A DNA stretch of 64,000 nucleotides from Salminus brasiliensis (Eukaryota > Chordata > Actinopteri > Characiformes > Bryconidae). The notes beneath the pieces are model-generated. The model was given only the letters and a program-made list of their open reading frames with translations, had not been told where the DNA came from and did not search any database. Every line of letters starts with the position of its first letter. Position 1 is the first letter of the stretch. The stretch covers positions 5,099,526-5,163,525 of the forward strand of contig NC_132881.1 of assembly GCF_030463535.1 (NCBI RefSeq). The letters run 5' to 3'. Positions 24,060 to 35,549 of the stretch are shown here, in pieces. Made by a program: the position numbers and the translations under genes.

Positions 24060-24405
24060 TCAGCATTGAGCTGTGGACCAGTGGGACTGTGTTCTCTGAA
24101 GTGATGGTTGGTGGTTCATCCAATACTTTCGGGATGAAATGGGGAGTCGGGGATGAAGTGGGGTCATGCTGACCTCAATAATGCCCTTGTAGGTAAATGC
24201 AATCAAATCATCGCAGCAATGCTCTTCCACAATCTAGTAGAAAGACTTCTTCCCTGGACAGTAGAGACAGCTACTACGTGGAAGTACCCATGAATGAGCA
24301 GTTGTCCAAATACTTTTGTCCATATAGTGTAGGTGTTTCTAATAAAAAGTGCTCAGTGAGTGGAATCACATGGTGGGTGTTTCCAATAAAGTGGCCAGTG
24401 AGTGT
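24060..24405 (+). mobile_element. hAT-like fragment followed by two 42-bp units
   Basis: CAGCATTGAGCTGTGGACCA through TCCAAATACTTTTGTCCATA / TAGTGTAGGTG, directly continuing into TTTCTAATAAAAAGTGCTCA and TTTCCAATAAAGTGGCCAGT. Confidence 0.7.
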
Positions 24406-24639
24406 CTGTGTGTTCAGATGGAAATTAGCTGTGTGAAATTGGCGTGTACCGCAGTGTGTATTGTCCTTATTAGTTAAATAATGAAAGTGAGGTAAAGCTA
24501 ACGGTGCACAGAGGAACATGTGTGAACGAGCATGTCTGAGGCCTCAGATCTACTGGTTATGTTAGAGGGCTAAATCTGGGGGGTGGTAATAAAGCCAAAG
24601 TCAGTAGCAATTCATTTTCTTAAATGGGCGTGAACGGAA

Positions 24640-24960
24640 GCATGAAAGGACGCCTCACAGAGGCCGTACAAGCAGCCAGCAGCAGTGCGAGTCTGCCGGT
24701 GGGGCGTGTGTTGGCACAGGCCGGCTCATGGCGCGGCAGCTAGCGGAGTCCGGGGGTCGTGTTTGATTTGGCTCGGCATTAATAAGGCCTCGCTCATTGG
24801 CTGCGGAAATTGCAGAAATAGTAATTAAGGAAATGGAATGATGTTATTGGCCACGATGCTCGTGCTCTAGCAGATGTCGGGCAGCTGTACGAGCTGCTTC
24901 CTGAGTGCGCTGCAACACCGGGTGGCAAGAAATTCACAATGGAAATATGTATTAAAGAAT
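24640..24960. promoter_or_regulatory. Candidate conserved non-coding element
   Basis: GC-balanced unique island containing AGTAATTAAGGAAATGG, a TTATTGGCC word and a CTCATTGGCTG inverted CCAAT. It has no repeat or coding character. It is the best enhancer-like island in the left third. Confidence 0.3.
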
Positions 24961-25069
24961 TTGCATAAATGCTAACCAGCACATTTCTTTGCTTTACATT
25001 ACTGCCAGCCTTCATGGTAGTCCTGCTAGTGTGGAGATCATGCAAGCATTCTGCATGCAGTATGGAGGG

Positions 25070-26074
25070 GGGGGTCTAATAAAGTGGTCAGTGAGTGGAA
25101 GTACAAGGTAGGTGTTTCTAATAAAATGGCCAGTTAACAGATGCACGAGGTTGGTGTTTCTAATAAAGTGGCCAGTAATTGGAAGTACAAGGTAGATGTT
25201 TCTAATAAAATGGCCAGTTAGTGGGAGCACAAGAGTAGATGTTTCTAATAAAGTGGCCAGCAAGTGGAAGCATTAGAGTAGGGGTTACTAATAAAGTGGC
25301 CAGTGGGTGTAAGTACAAGGTAGGTGTTTCTAATAAAATGGCCAGTTAACAAATGCACGAGGTTGGTGTTTCTAATAAAGTGGCCAGTAAGTGGGAGCAC
25401 AAGAGTAGGGGTTTCTAATAAAGTGGCCAATAATTGGAAGTACAAGGTAGATGTTTCTAATAAAATGGCCAGTAAGTGGGAACATAAAAATAGGGGTTTC
25501 TAATAAAGTGGCCAGTAAGTGGAAGTACAAGGTAGATGTTTCTAATAAAATGGCCAGTAAGTGGAAGCATTAGAGTAGGGGTTACTAATAAAGTGGCCAG
25601 TGGGTGTAAGTACAAGGTAGGTGTTTCTAATAAAATGGCCAGTTAACAGATGCACGAGGTTGGTGTTTCTAATAAAGTGGCCAGTAATTGGAAGTACAAG
25701 GTAGATGTTTCTAATAAAGTGGCCAGTTAGTGGGAGCACAAGAGTAGGTGTTTCTAATAAAATGGCCAATTAACAGACGCTTGAGGTTGGTGTTTCTAAT
25801 AAAGCGGCCAGTAAGTGGGAGCCCAAGAGTAGGGGTTTCTAATAAAGTGGCCAGTTAGTGGGAGCACAAGAGTAGGTGTTTCTAATAAAGTGGCCAGTAA
25901 GTGGGAGCACAAGAGTAGGGGTTTCTAATAAAGTGGCCAGTAAGTGGGAGCACAAGAGTAGGGGTTTCTAATAAAGTGGCCAGTAAGTGGGAGCACAAGA
26001 GTAGGGGTTTCTAATAAAGTGCCCAGTGAGTAGAAGTACAAAGTTGGTGTTTCTAATAAAGTGGCCAGTGAGTG
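25070..26074 (+). repeat. 42-bp minisatellite, large array
   Basis: About 1.0 kb, some 24 units of GTTTCTAATAAAGTGGCCAG plus a variable 20-base part (TAAGTGGGAGCACAAGAGTA or TTAACAGATGCACGAGG). A multi-unit block repeats at about 297 bp (AAGTACAAGGTAGGTG at 25311 and 25608). Inverse orientation of the 1962-2240 array. Confidence 0.97.
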
Positions 26075-26329
26075 GACCCTACCCAATTGTGGTTAGCTGG
26101 CTTCATGTGAGGAGCATGTGCTAGCCTTCGGCCTCCCAGCACTGGTAGCACTGTAAAGTAGGAGGGGTCCAGGCTAGTGGTGGGAGTTATATTTGGGGTG
26201 AAATTTGGATGAACATTAAAAGGAAGTGTGAAGGAGGGTTACATTTCTTGCACCCTGAGTGCAGGGACACCGAGGCGGGAGCTGGAGGGGGTCTGGATCC
26301 CCTGTGCTTAGCTGTGTTTTGTCGTGCTA

Positions 26330-26525
26330 CGGCTGTAACGCTTCCATCTGGCTCACAGTCAGAGCGCATCAGTCCATTAGCATCGCCTGTGATCTGGAGA
26401 TTGCTTTAATCTAACGCTGTAAACTCCACTTAATTACATCCTCAGAAAGAGCGCTCCTAATTATAACAACAATAATCTGCAGGAAAAGTGGCCGTGGTAG
26501 GCCAGGGCCGCACGTTAGCGCTAGT
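26330..26525. promoter_or_regulatory. Candidate conserved non-coding element
   Basis: Homeodomain-type words cluster here: CCATTAGC, CTTAATTACATC, CTAATTATAACAACAATAATC split by AGAGCGCTC. Unique sequence 1.2 kb upstream of syf2. Conservation untested. Confidence 0.3.
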
Positions 26526-26739
26526 GGAGCATTGGAGAGGGGGTGAGAGGCTCACTGTGTGAAGTCTTTTGACTGGGTTCATCCTTTCTGCTTAGCCATT
26601 AACTGAAGTTGATAAACTGTCGAAATCAGCATTCGGCGTGCTTCATCACCTGGGTGTGGGCTCAGCTCTTCTGGCAGTGATGTTAGAGACCTTTAGGTGC
26701 ATTACTTTAATTCTAGGGAAATACACATTCATGTGTTTA

Positions 26740-26983
26740 CTGTGTAGGTGACATAGCCAGAATGATTGTAGTATTATGAAAGTATTCAGTATGATAATAA
26801 AATAAAACTATTATATTTTCTTAATACATTACTTTTAATTCTAGGGAAATTAATTAATATCAGATTATAACTATACATTTTTAAATTACATTCACACACA
26901 ATCTAATTGAATAGAATAAAGGAATTTTTAGAATCACTTCAATGTATTAATTACTATATATTTATTGAATGTATACATGTAGA

Positions 26984-27014
<31 letters not shown>

Positions 27015-27570
27015 TATTGACTATTTATTTATTAAATGTAGAATTTTTGTAAAATTACATTTCATGACTATTAATTACTATGTATTTATTAAATGTAGAT
27101 TTTTTGTAGAATTAACTCTATTTCATGACTATATTAATTACTATATATTTATTATGTAGAATTTTGTAAAAAAATAAATAAAAAAATAAAAAGGGGGGGG
27201 GGTATTTTATGACTAATTTATTAAATATAGACTTCTTGTCAAATTAAATATTTAATTCCTATAATAAATATAATGTATTTATTAAATATAGATGTATTTA
27301 TAAAAATAAGTGTATTTCATGGCCATATTAATTTCTATTTATTTATCACATGTAAACTTTTGTAGAATTAACTGTATTTCATGACTATATGAATTACTAT
27401 TTATTTATTAAATGCTGAATTGTGTCAAACTTTTGTCAAGTGTATACATATTAATTACTTTCTATTTATATAGAGAATTATTAATGACTAAATAAACCAG
27501 GTATTTAGCAAAAGTAGAATAAATAACGACATAAATAAATATAAAATGATATAGCCCATGCAATTTTATT
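26740..27570 (+). repeat. AT-rich degenerate repeat tract upstream of syf2
   Basis: About 800 bp of A/T-rich DNA made of diverged ~60-bp repeats on the theme TATTTATTAAATGTAGAATT and TTCATGACTATATTAATTAC, including an (ATT)n at 26989-27010 and a G run at 27193-27202. Confidence 0.75.
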
Positions 27571-27579
27571 ATAGAAAAT

Positions 27580-27733
27580 TTGAGGAAAAAACACATGTTA
27601 ATTTTTTTTAATAGAGAAATTCCTTCAACCCAATCCCCGAACCTGCGGGGTAGGAACTATAGCTTCCACAGGCAGGTTTCCTCCGGACACTCGAGGAAGC
27701 GGGCTGAGGTCTCTGTTTACGGGTGTTGTGAAC
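27580..27733 (+). promoter_or_regulatory. syf2: Probable syf2 core promoter and 5' UTR
   Basis: A short higher-GC segment between an 800-bp AT-rich repeat tract and the start codon. It has no TATA box; it has scattered CpG and an ETS-type GGAAG core. The transcription start cannot be placed from sequence alone. Confidence 0.45.
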
Positions 27734-27751
27734 ATGGCGTCCGGCACAGAG
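27734..27751 (+). CDS. syf2: syf2 coding exon 1
   Basis: Six codons (MASGTE) from the AUG at 27734, followed directly by the donor GTAAGA at 27752. The exon is phase 0 at its 3' end and joins in frame to exon 2. The upstream 150 bases are less AT-rich than the preceding 800 and contain an ETS-type core (GAGGAAGCGGG), compatible with 5' UTR and core promoter. Confidence 0.85.
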
Positions 27752-30700
27752 GTAAGAACACCACAGAAATTCACACAACACGTTGATTTACTCTGTTTTT
27801 ACAGCCCTTATACAGTTTCTGCGTGGTTTTAAACTTGTGTAGCGTCGAGTAGCTTTGAGAAAAGTTGTCGTAGACGTTAAAACCCAGCTTTTCCTTCGTG
27901 TATGCTTTCGGGCGGACCGTTAGCTAACTGGCTAACGTTAGCTGCCCCCCCCCCCTCCCCCCCCAACTCAGGACTGTATTAAAGCTACAGCCCCCCCCCC
28001 CCCAACTCAGGACTGTATTAAAGCTACAGCCCCCCCCCCCCCCTAACTCAGGACTGTATTAAAGCTACAGCCTCCCCCCCCCCCTAACTCAGGACTGTAT
28101 TAAAGCTACAGCCCCCCCCCCCCTAACTCAGGACTGTATTAAAGCTACAGTCTCCCCCCCCCCCCCCTAACTCAGGACTGTATTAAAGCTACAGTCCCCC
28201 CCCCCCCCCCTAACTCAGGACTGTATTAAAGCTACAGCCCCCCCCCCCTAACTCAGGACTGTATTAAAGCTACAGTCTCCCCCCCCCCCCTAACTCAGGA
28301 CTGTATTAAAGCTACAGCCTCCCCCCCCCCCTAACTCAGGACTGTATTAAAGCTACAGTCCCCCCCCCCCCCCCTAACTCAGGACTGTATTAAAGCTACA
28401 GTCTCCCCCCCCCCCCTAACTCAGGACTGTATTAAAGCTACAGTCTCCCCCCCCCCCCCTAACTCAGGACTGTATTAAAGCTACAGCCTCCCCCCCCCCC
28501 TAACTCAGGACTGTATTAAAGCTACAGTCCCCCCCCCCCCCCCTAACTCAGGACTGTATTAAAGCTACAGCCCCCCCCCCCCCCCCCTAACTCAGGACTG
28601 TATTAAAGCTACAGCCTCCCCCCCCCCCCCCCTAACTCAGGACTGTATTAAAGCTACAGCCCCCCCCCCCCTAACTCAGGACTGTATTAAAGCTACAGCC
28701 TCCCCCCCCTAACTCAGGACTGTATTAAAGCTACAGCCTCCCCCCCCTAACTCAGGACTGTATTAAAGCTACAGTCTCCCCCCCCTAACTCAGGACTGTA
28801 TTAAAGCTACAGTCTCCCCCCCCCCCCTAACTCAGGACTGTATTAAAGCTACAGCCTCCCCCCCCCCCTAACTCAGGACTGTATTAAAGCTACAGCCTCC
28901 CCCCCCCTAACTCAGGACTGTATTAAAGCTACAGTCTCCCCCCCCCTAACTCAGGACTGTATTAAAGCTACAGCCCCCCCCCCCTAACTCAGGACTGTAT
29001 TAAAGCTACAGGCCCCCCCCCCCCTTAACTCAGGACTGTATTAAAGCTACAGCCCCCCCCCCTAACTCAGGACTGTATTAAAGCTACAGTCTCCCCCCCC
29101 CCCTAACTCAGGACTGTATTAAAGCTACAGCCCCCCCCCCCCTAACTCAGGACTGTATTAAAGCTACAGTCTCCCCCCCCCCCTAACTCAGGACTGTATT
29201 AAAGCTACAGTCTCCCCCCCCCCCCCTAACTCAGGACTGTATTAAAGCTACAGTCTCCCCCCCCTAACTCAGGACTGTATTAAAGCTACAGCCTCCCCCC
29301 CCCCTAACTCAGGACTGTATTAAAGCTACAGTCTCCCCCCCCCTAACTCAGGACTGTATTAAAGCTACAGTCTCCCCCCCCTAACTCAGGACTGTATTAA
29401 AGCTACAGTCTCCCCCCCCCCTAACTCAGGACTGTATTAAAGCTACAGTCTCCCCCCCCCCCCCTAACTCAGGACTGTATTAAAGCTACAGTCTCCCCCC
29501 CCTAACTCAGGACTGTATTAAAGCTACAGTCTCCCCCCCCCCTAACTCAGGACTGTATTAAAGCTACAGCCCCCCCCCCCCCCCTAACTCAGGACTGTAT
29601 TAAAGCTACAGTCTCCCCCCCCCCCCTAACTCAGGACTGTATTAAAGCTACAGCCTCCCCCCCCCCCTAACTCAGGACTGTATTAAAGCTACAGTCTCCC
29701 CCCCCCCCCCCCTAACTCAGGACTGTATTAAAGCTACAGTCTCCCCCCCCCCCCTAACTCAGGACTGTATTAAAGCTACAGTCTCCCCCCCCCCCCTAAC
29801 TCAGGACTGTATTAAAGCTACAGTCTCCCCCCCCCTAACTCAGGACTGTATTAAAGCTACAGCCTCCCCCCCCCCCTAACTCAGGACTGTATTAAAGCTA
29901 CAGTCTCCCCCCCCCCCTAACTCAAGACTGTATTAAAGCTACAGTCTCCCCCCCCCCCCTAACTCAGGACTGTATTAAAGCTACAGTCCCCCCCCCCTAA
30001 CTCAGGACTGTATTAAAGCTACAGCCTCCCCCCCCCCCCTAACTCAGGACTGTATTAAAGCTACAGGCCCCCCCCCCCCTTAACTCAGGACTGTATTAAA
30101 GCTACAGTCTCCCCCCCCCCCCTAACTCAGGACTGTATTAAAGCTACAGCCCCCCCCCCCTAACTCAGGACTGTATTAAAGCTACAGCCTCCCCCCCCCC
30201 CTAACTCAGGACTGTATTAAAGCTACAGCCTCCCCCCCCTAACTCAGGACTGTATTAAAGCTACAGTCTCCCCCCCCTAACTCAGGACTGTATTAAAGCT
30301 ACAGCCCCCCCCCCCCCTAACTCAGGACTGTATTAAAGCTAGAGCCCCCCCCCCCCAACTCAGGACTGTATTAAAGCTACAGTCTCCCCCCCCCTAACTC
30401 AGGACTGTATTAAAGCTACAGCCCCCCCCCCCCCCCCCTAACTCAGGACTGTATTAAAGCTACAGTCTCCCCCCCCCCCCTAACTCAGGACTGTATTAAA
30501 GCTACAGTCTCCCCCCCCCCCCTAACTCAGGACTGTATTAAAGCTACAGTCTCCCCCCCCCCTAACTCAGGACTGTATTAAAGCTACAGCCTCCCCCCCC
30601 CCCTAACTCAGGACTGTATTAAAGCTACAGTCTCCCCCCCCCCCTAACTCAAGACTGTATTAAAGCTACAGTCTCCCCCCCCCCCTAACTCAGGACTGTA

Positions 30701-33700
30701 TTAAAGCTACAGTCTCCCCCCCCCCCCCCTAACTCAGGACTGTATTAAAGCTACAGTCCCCCCCCCCTAACTCAGGACTGTATTAAAGCTACAGCCTCCC
30801 CCCCCCCCCTAACTCAGGACTGTATTAAAGCTACAGTCCCCCCCCCCCCTAACTCAGGACTGTATTAAAGCTACAGGCCCCCCCCCCCCTTAACTCAGGA
30901 CTGTATTAAAGCTACAGTCCCCCCCCCCTAACTCAGGACTGTATTAAAGCTACAGCCTCCCCCCCCCCCTAACTCAGGACTGTATTAAAGCTACAGTCCC
31001 CCCCCCCCCTAACTCAGGACTGTATTAAAGCTACAGGCCCCCCCCCCCCTAACTCAGGACTGTATTAAAGCTACAGTCTCCCCCCCCCCCCCTAACTCAG
31101 GACTGTATTAAAGCTACAGTCCCCCCCCCCTAACTCAGGACTGTATTAAAGCTACAGCCTCCCCCCCCCCCTAACTCAGGACTGTATTAAAGCTACAGTC
31201 CCCCCCCCCCCTAACTCAGGACTGTATTAAAGCTACAGTCCCCCCCCCCCTAACTCAGGACTGTATTAAAGCTACAGTCTCCCCCCCCCCCTAACTCAGG
31301 ACTGTATTAAAGCTACAGGCCCCCCCCCCCCTTAACTCAGGACTGTATTAAAGCTACAGTCTCCCCCCCCCCCCTAACTCAGGACTGTATTAAAGCTACA
31401 GTCTCCCCCCCCCCCCCTAACTCAGGACTGTATTAAAGCTACAGCCTCCCCCCCCCCCCCTAACTCAGGACTGTATTAAAGCTACAGCCTCCCCCCCCTA
31501 ACTCAGGACTGTATTAAAGCTACAGCCTCCCCCCCCTAACTCAGGACTGTATTAAAGCTACAGTCTCCCCCCCCCCCTAACTCAGGACTGTATTAAAGCT
31601 ACAGTCCCCCCCCCCCCCCTAACTCAGGACTGTATTAAAGCTACAGTCTCCCCCCCCTAACTCAGGACTGTATTAAAGCTACAGCCCCCCCCCCCTAACT
31701 CAGGACTGTATTAAAGCTACAGTCTCCCCCCCCTAACTCAGGACTGTATTAAAGCTACAGCCCCCCCCCCCCTAACTCAGGACTGTATTAAAGCTACAGT
31801 CTCCCCCCCCCCCTAACTCAGGACTGTATTAAAGCTACAGTCTCCCCCCCCCCAACTCAGGACTGTATTAAAGCTACAGCCTCTAACCTTCTAGCACCTT
31901 CTAATGAATGCATTCAGCTACTTTAAGTTGTACCCATTGCTGACACAGATGTGCAAATACACACACAGCTTGTCTAGTCCATGTAGAGAAGTACTGCCAA
32001 TAGAAAAAAATAGGAAATAGGAAAGTGCTTCAGCCAACATCCCGATCTCAGTAATGCTTTCAATGCAATCAGATGCTCACAGCAATATCAAGATCTAGTC
32101 GAAAGCCTTCTTCCCTGGACAGTTGAGATAGTTACTCCAACAGTTACTTTTAATACCTTTGATTTCAGAAGAAAAAATGAATGATCTAGTGTCCCAATAG
32201 TTTTGTCCATATTATACAGTTTGCATGCTCTTCTCTTCTACTGTTCCAAGGTTTTAAATCTGTGCCTGCATTGATCATCACAAAACTCTGAGGCAGAATA
32301 TCTCTAACAGTTTCATTTAGTAGCTTTCTGTGGGGGAGCTTTAATAGGAATTTAACACCTTCCACGGCAATATCTTAAAGGCATTTGCTGTAACCTCAAA
32401 TTGTTGCTCAGAACAGTGCCTTCTGTTTTCATGAGGACCATACAGGCTCTTTCAAACTGATGTTATCTTTATGATGCAGCTGTTTCAGCTCCCTTTTTTG
32501 CAGCTCACAAGATAAAATCAGATAAGCTGGACACACCAGATTGGTCTGGCTGGATTGCTTAATTGTGACACTTCACATGCTGTATCACAACCCCGAATCT
32601 TAGTCCAGCTGCCTTGTGTTCTCTCCGAAAGGTGTCTGCGCCAGTTGTTGATGACGAGCCCACCGAGACTGTGACATCCCAGAAGAGAGAGGAAAGGCTG
32701 AGGAAGTTCAGAGAGCTTCATTTCAAAAGGGTACGACTGCAAGCATATCATCATGATTTCATAACCATGCGTATACGATGGTGTGCTTGTTGCTCAGCAG
32801 GTGTGGTCAGTTTTGGTCCTGGAGGGCCGGATTCCTGCTGAAGCACACTTCAACTCCTGTTAATCGCCAGGTTTAGTATAGGGATGCACCGATCCGATGC
32901 TAGGATCGGATATCGGCCACAATAACAAAATTAGCTGGATCCAGTATTGGATAATTATTGGGTAATCGGTCTCACACCGATTCTCGCACCACCAGTATTT
33001 TAGGCTTCATAACCCAGGGTCAGCAAACAGCTAGACTTCCCCCATATAACCAGCATGGTGCCCTCGACCCGCCATTAACTATCAGCAAGTAATCCAGCTT
33101 GTCTTCCATAAAGAGAACCACGGATGGAAGGAGCTGCAAGCTCCGCTTTAGTCTCACAGACTTCGAATTTTAAAATAACGTTGTGGCATTGAGGTCCAGC
33201 ACAGTTATTAATTTTAGTGACCAATAAACAGAAACTGGGTTCATTTATATCTGCATTCATTTGTTATGGTTTGTTTTACAAAGTTAGTAAAGTAATGATT
33301 ATATCAGCCCTGATGCCTTAAGTCTCTTCCAGATATTGAGGTTTAGCTTAGTATTTCAGCAATGGTATCAGATCAGTATCGGGTATCGACAGATTCGCAA
33401 AGTTTGTGTATCGTTATCTGTATCGGAACAGAAAAAGATGGATCGGTGCATCCCTAGTTTAGTATGTCTGTTAGAGCCGGAAAATCAACAAACTGTGCCA
33501 GACTCTGGCCCCCGTTGCCCACCCCTGCTCTGAAGTAAAGCTTAGAAAATGGCTGTAGAAGTGTTTTTAATTCATGCCTTGAACTGTGTGAATTAGTACA
33601 GTATCAGTTGGACCTCCTTGAGTTGGTAAGCATTTTGCTCCAACATCAAGCGTTCATGTATCCAACCTGCCTTGGGTCATTTAATATTGATCAATCTTGG

Positions 33701-35501
33701 CCTGACCATGTGCATCCCTTTATGACCACAGTTTAACCACCTTCTCTCCGTTACTTCCAGCATGATAACGCACCATGTTAAACTTTTTGGATCTTTACAA
33801 TGAGTTTATTGTCCTTCACTGGCTCTCCCAGTCACTGTTGTTAGCAAGTCTTTATACATACCCTGTTTCGTAGAATGAGGCCCGTAAGCTGAATCATCAG
33901 GAGGTGGTGGAGGAAGACAAGAGGCTGAAGCTTCCCTCAAACTGGGAGGCAAAAAAAGCCCGACTCGAGTATGAGCTAATGGTGGGCCAGAAGAAGAAGG
34001 TAGGTTGGTGAAGCGCACTGCATCATGAAGTTTTAGAACTGTTGCAAAAGCATTGTGTAGTGGTGCCCTTTTTAGTATACCAGCATGGCAATGGCACGGT
34101 TACAAGCCCCATTAAACAGCCTAGACCAATTCTAATTTTTTTAAAATGCTTGTTGGCTCCCTAAAACTTCTACAAGACTATAAGAAAGAGTGCACAACTA
34201 AGCGTTAGTGTGGGAGATCATGAGTTCAGTCCCTAATGATGCCACAGCCATCTGTAACTGGCTGTTCCAGAGAGTACATTTGTAACAGTGGAAGTTAATG
34301 TTGTCTTCCAAACATGTTCAGCACCAGTAGCAGTTCAAGTAGAAGCGGTTGGCTGGCTTCTTGTGACTCAGAGAATTTCTACGCTTGAGACCAAACTGGT
34401 CCTTATGGAGAGCAGTAGTGTGAGATTGGTGCTCTTGGTTGTGCAAAACAGATATCAGGAGAGATGTTGGATCAGTGCATAAGCCCGGTTTTTAATATTT
34501 TGGCCTTTATCTGTTCTATAATTCTGCTCGAGTAAGTGGTTGCGACATTAACATTCCAGATCTTGCCAACTGGGCTTCTTTATAGAGGTGGCGATACGAA
34601 CCAGGGGTCCCAAGTTAAAATGTCATTAGTTCTCAAGCTGGTCCTCTGGGCTCCCAATATATCTATATCCCAATATGTGTTTAGAATTGGAGCAGAAAAG
34701 TGGTCAATCTCAGTAAATTGCTCTAGAGTAGAGCATTTCTGAAAGTAAAAATGAGTGGAGTATGTATTTTTAAACTATTTTAGAACTTGTTTTTAATGTG
34801 ATTAATCAGTGTGAATAAATGCACCAGTTTATCGCACCAGTTTATCACACCAGTAAACCACAGCTTGTACATCAGGTCCAGTTTGTCACTAAAGGGGGTG
34901 GGTGGGTTCCATTTCAAAATGATGTGATAGTTCATAAAAACAACAAGCTGCTCTGTTTATTTGTGCACAAGACTTGCCAACTTCTGAGAACGCACTGAAA
35001 ACTGTGTTTCATGTGATGCAGCCCAGTGTATCACATGTCAATCTGGGCAATATTAAACTTTTCATCAAAGACTGTTTTACTGTAAGCCGTTATTGAAGCA
35101 GTAATTTACAGTTCAGTCTCGTGAGAATGGCCTTTTAGACCATTCACAGATTCCAAAAATATATAGTCATACTGCATTATCATGCACCCTGGTTGTCCTG
35201 CACAAGTCCAAATATAAGTTAAGGTAATTCAGAGCTCTTCTGTGTCACAAAACTCCCAGTTAAAGCAGCTCACATATGTCTCTGTTAGGAATGTGCCGAA
35301 CGTGGGGAGGACTACGAGCGCGTGAAACTGTTGGAGATCAGCGCGGAGGATGCAGAACGATGGGAGAGGAAGAAAAAGAAGAAAAACCCTGATCCTGGCT
35401 TTTCAGGTGAGAGATTACTCTGGTCATCTGATTAAATGGTAATTTAGGCTTAGGACTAGCAATTAGTATCTTACAGTAGCATGCTCGGCACCATTACTTT
35501 A

Positions 35502-35549
<48 letters not shown>

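Noticed and set aside
27945-31884. CRISPR-like pattern of conserved cores with variable parts
   Set aside because: The variable part is only a C run, not unique spacers; the DNA is vertebrate and no cas genes are present. Same reasoning for the 34-, 42-, 49- and 71-bp arrays.
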